64,000 nucleotides of DNA, taken from assembly GCA_963920665.1 (NCBI GenBank), contig OY987271.1, positions 7,195,350-7,259,349 on the forward strand. The letters are read 5' to 3'. Position numbers and translations under genes: made by a program. The notes under the pieces were generated by a model. The model ran no database searches and was not told the DNA's origin. It was given only the letters and a program-made list of their open reading frames with translations. This document shows, piece by piece, positions 61,274-64,000 of the stretch (position 1 is its first letter; each line of letters starts with the position of its first letter). The stretch is from Straminergon stramineum. Its lineage: Eukaryota > Streptophyta > Bryopsida > Hypnales > Calliergonaceae.

Positions 61274-62197
61274 CCCCTAAAGGACCAAGGCCTTTTTTTC
61301 TATGAAACCACATTCAAAACTGCCATTTCTATAGCAAAAAGTAAAAATCTTTGAAAATTGTGTTTTTTTTGTACATCTAATTGCAAGATCCTACACCTAG
61401 CTTATATGAGAATGTGTTAAGCAAATTTCAAAAATTTTGACAACATAGATTGCAAGATATCTATGTTTAAAGTGAAGAGAATAAGTTTTTCAGCACATTG
61501 TGGGATTAGATTCTTTGACTTTGAACCTTCTTAAATTTAATTTTTTTCATTACAAAATTTTGAGCATTAAATCTTTACGTGGAAAATTGAGTTGAGGGTC
61601 TAGGAAAAAAAAGAAAATACAAAAAAATTTAATTTTTATTCTTTAAAATATGTCAAGTAGAAGTAGATACAAGATGGAAGGAAAATCTAAATTATTAATA
61701 TCTCTAAGATGGAATTAAAATGCACTAATTCCAATGGTGAGATTTTTCTAGAAAGAGAATTAAGCCATATGGAACTTTTTTCTATAAAAATTATAAAAAT
61801 TGCATTTAGAAATGAATCCTACAAGTTATTTTTTGAAGAAGATGCTCTAATTGCCCGAAAAACAAGATTGTCCAAAACTTTCTCATAACAAATCCAAATG
61901 GAATGAATCAAAGGTTTCCATGTAGAAAAAAAATATAATCTATGAAGAAAAAAATAGAATAGAATAGAATTCAAATTTTTGAATATTTTTTGTTGACCCC
62001 TCTCCCCTATTTTGAGCTTATTTGGGCATAACTTTTGTTGTTACCAGCACCAAATGAAAAAAATATATATTCCCACAAAGCTGATCAATTTTTCTATCTT
62101 CATAAAAAGTTTTAAAAAAATCAAGACAAAAATTGAGACTGTAGGTACCTACCCAAAATCCCATTCGTCCCTCAAAGGAACAATGGTCCTTTAGGGG
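61274..62197 (-). mobile_element. TTAA-family inverted-repeat element, 924 bp
   Basis: The left end CCCCTAAAGGACCA is exactly complementary to the right end TGGTCCTTTAGGGG. TTAA follows at 62198-62201, and the left flank is CAAA (one side lost). Inside, the reverse complement matches 23438-24362 and the partial copy from 63152. Confidence 0.68.
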
Positions 62198-62201
62198 TTA
62201 A

Positions 62202-63151
62202 ATTGAATTCAATGGACTTTCATATTGCAAATAAAATTCAACTACAATCTAGATTGTTTTTTTGTCACAATAAGAAGGAAGTCTGATTTTGAATTGATGA
62301 ATTCATTTCCATAGTGTAAATAGTGTTTAATTTGTTATTTTAGTATTGCTATATGAACAAAATCAAATTATGAATTGGTTCTTATTCATGCGATAGGAAT
62401 AGGTTCTAATCCCAAACTCATCATTTTATTGCCACAATGTAAACATGATTCACTTTTGACCTAGTTATTTCATTGTTGCAAAATGAATAAGGACTAATCA
62501 CAAACACCTCATTTCATTCCCACAATATGAGCAAGTTCTAGTTTTGAATTCGTTATTTTATTGTTGCGTTGTCAATGGAATTTCATCTTGAAGACTTGAA
62601 CTAGTTTTTTTTTATTGTTGCAATGTGAATATGGTTCAATCACAGACTAGTGGCTTCATTACCACAATGTGAACATGGTTTGAGGTAAAAGAAATCATTT
62701 CACTTCTATAGTGCAAACAAAGCTCCATCTTGAACTGGTTATTTTACATCATTCTATTTTGTAAAACCATTTATTATTCTAATTTTCCTTCTTCATATCA
62801 AACAATGTAGATAGAAGTTTGTATGAATTTCTATTTACACCATTGGAATTGACATCACGAATAGTAAGGGGGGTACAACAAGTTTCAAATTATTAATAAA
62901 ATGTTAAAAATTCGTAGTACATACTTGTAATCTGACCTCCTGAATTGCTTTACAGTGTACAATATTTAGATTTCATTATTAGGTCCATTTAGTAGCACTT
63001 CTTGGGATTCGCTCTTGAATCCCAAACAATGGAGGTGTCAATCGATCTACGCTTTCTTTTTTTCTAGGTACAATTTGAAATAGAGACTGTAGTATATTAT
63101 CCTTCAACATTTATTGGGTAATTATATGGTTTGAGTTTTTGGTCTTCTTAA
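62202..63151. other. AT-rich DNA between two TTAA-family copies, no gene
   Basis: Contains loosely repeated phrases of the type CACAATGTGAACATGGTT and TTATTTTATTGTTGC at about 62330-62680, about every 50-60 bases. No exon. Confidence 0.4.
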
Positions 63152-64000
63152 CCCCTAAAGGACCATTTGTCCCCTCGGGGAACAATTTGGGTTCGGGCAG
63201 GTTCCTACTGTCTCAATTTTTAGTGATATTTTTTGGAATTTTTTGAGGTTGTGTATTTTCACAAAAGCTTTGTGAAAATATATTTTATTTTATTTTAATC
63301 AATGCCCAAGAACAAAAGTTATGACATAATAAGCAAAAATAGAGTTTGGCAGGCAGCACAAAAAAAATGATAGAAAATCAAAATAAACGAATTTTTTTTC
63401 TCAAATATTATATTTTTGTCTACATGTGAAGCTTTGTTTCATTCAATTTGGACTAATATGAGAAAATTATGGACAATCTTAGTTTTTTGAGCAATCTAAG
63501 AATCTTCTTGAAAAAATAATGTGTGGAATTCATTTTTTAATGCAATTTTTAGAATTTTTTCTAAAAATAATGCTATACAAGGTTAGATTCTCTTGCTAGA
63601 ACAATCTCACCATTGAAATTATTGTGATTCAATTTCATCTAAAAACTATTAACAATTTAGTTTTTTCTTCAATCTTGGACCCACCTCTTCTTAAAAAATT
63701 TTAATGAGTGAAAATAAGTGCTTTTTTTCCAAATTTTTTTGTAGATTCTCAACTCAACTACTTAACATAAATAAGTAGAAAATCAAAATCCGTAGTGCAA
63801 AAAAAATTTGAACTAAAGTGATTCAAAGCCAAAAATCTAGTCAAGCAAGGTGCATAGAAACTTGTTTTCTTCACTTTCAATGCATATATCTTGCAATCTG
63901 CATGGTCAAAGTTTCTGAAATTTCTTCCATGTATTCAGAAACTAGTAAAGTATAAGATCTAACGGTTGGATATGCAAAAAAGAACAATTTTTAATGTTCT
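63152..64000 (+). mobile_element. TTAA-family element, cut by the window end
   Basis: TTAA at 63148-63151 is followed by CCCCTAAAGGACCATTTG. The first part matches the reverse complement of 62100-62197 (GTCTCAATTTTT and flanks), and 63860-63960 matches the ATATCTTGCAATCTGCATGG / AAGATCTAACGGTT segment of the copy at 23438-24362. The right end is outside the window. Confidence 0.6.

Overview
The window reads as nuclear DNA of a green land plant. It carries psaH (photosystem I subunit VI with a plastid transit peptide), a P-class pentatricopeptide repeat (PPR) gene, a plant-type Pin4/Par14 parvulin, a class-3 lipase and an archaeal-type 3-dehydroquinate synthase homologue. All have GT-AG introns, and telo-box (AAACCCTA) elements lie near two gene starts. 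The PPR gene shows ten exons. P-class PPR genes are mostly intron-poor in seed plants and intron-rich in mosses and lycophytes, so a non-seed plant is the better guess. This is inference; the species cannot be named.

Layout. 57-3630 (+): PPR gene, 5' end outside the window. 5321-10444 (-): eleven exons whose reading frame stays open throughout, encoding a universal-stress-protein-like domain followed by DHQ synthase II; either one fusion gene or two adjacent genes. 12.4-28.5 kb: AT-rich repeats with no recognisable gene (tandem repeats, a minisatellite, a mini CACTA element, a LINE tail with target-site duplication, TTAA-flanked elements). 29444-32994 (-): parvulin gene. 34640-35934 (-): psaH. 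36.4-38.1 kb: small TTAA-flanked elements. 38129-41669: complete Tc1-like transposon with an intact DD34E transposase and inverted repeats of about 935 bp built from tandem units. 45581-47347 and 50235-50360: two more inverted-repeat elements. 51.2-54.1 kb: coding-like fragments that could not be assigned. 54847-56213 (-): class-3 lipase. 56.4-64 kb: AT-rich repeats, including a cluster of the word GACAAATTG in both orientations and two more TTAA-family copies.

The genes do not form a pathway or operon; they are independent housekeeping or plastid-related genes in GC-richer islands between decayed mobile DNA. The strongest candidates for something undescribed are the possible USP-DHQ synthase fusion, the DD34E transposon with tandem-repeat termini, the TTAA-flanked element family and the GACAAATTG cluster. 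All exon boundaries were set by hand from splice signals, phase and family similarity; no alignment or transcript evidence was available.
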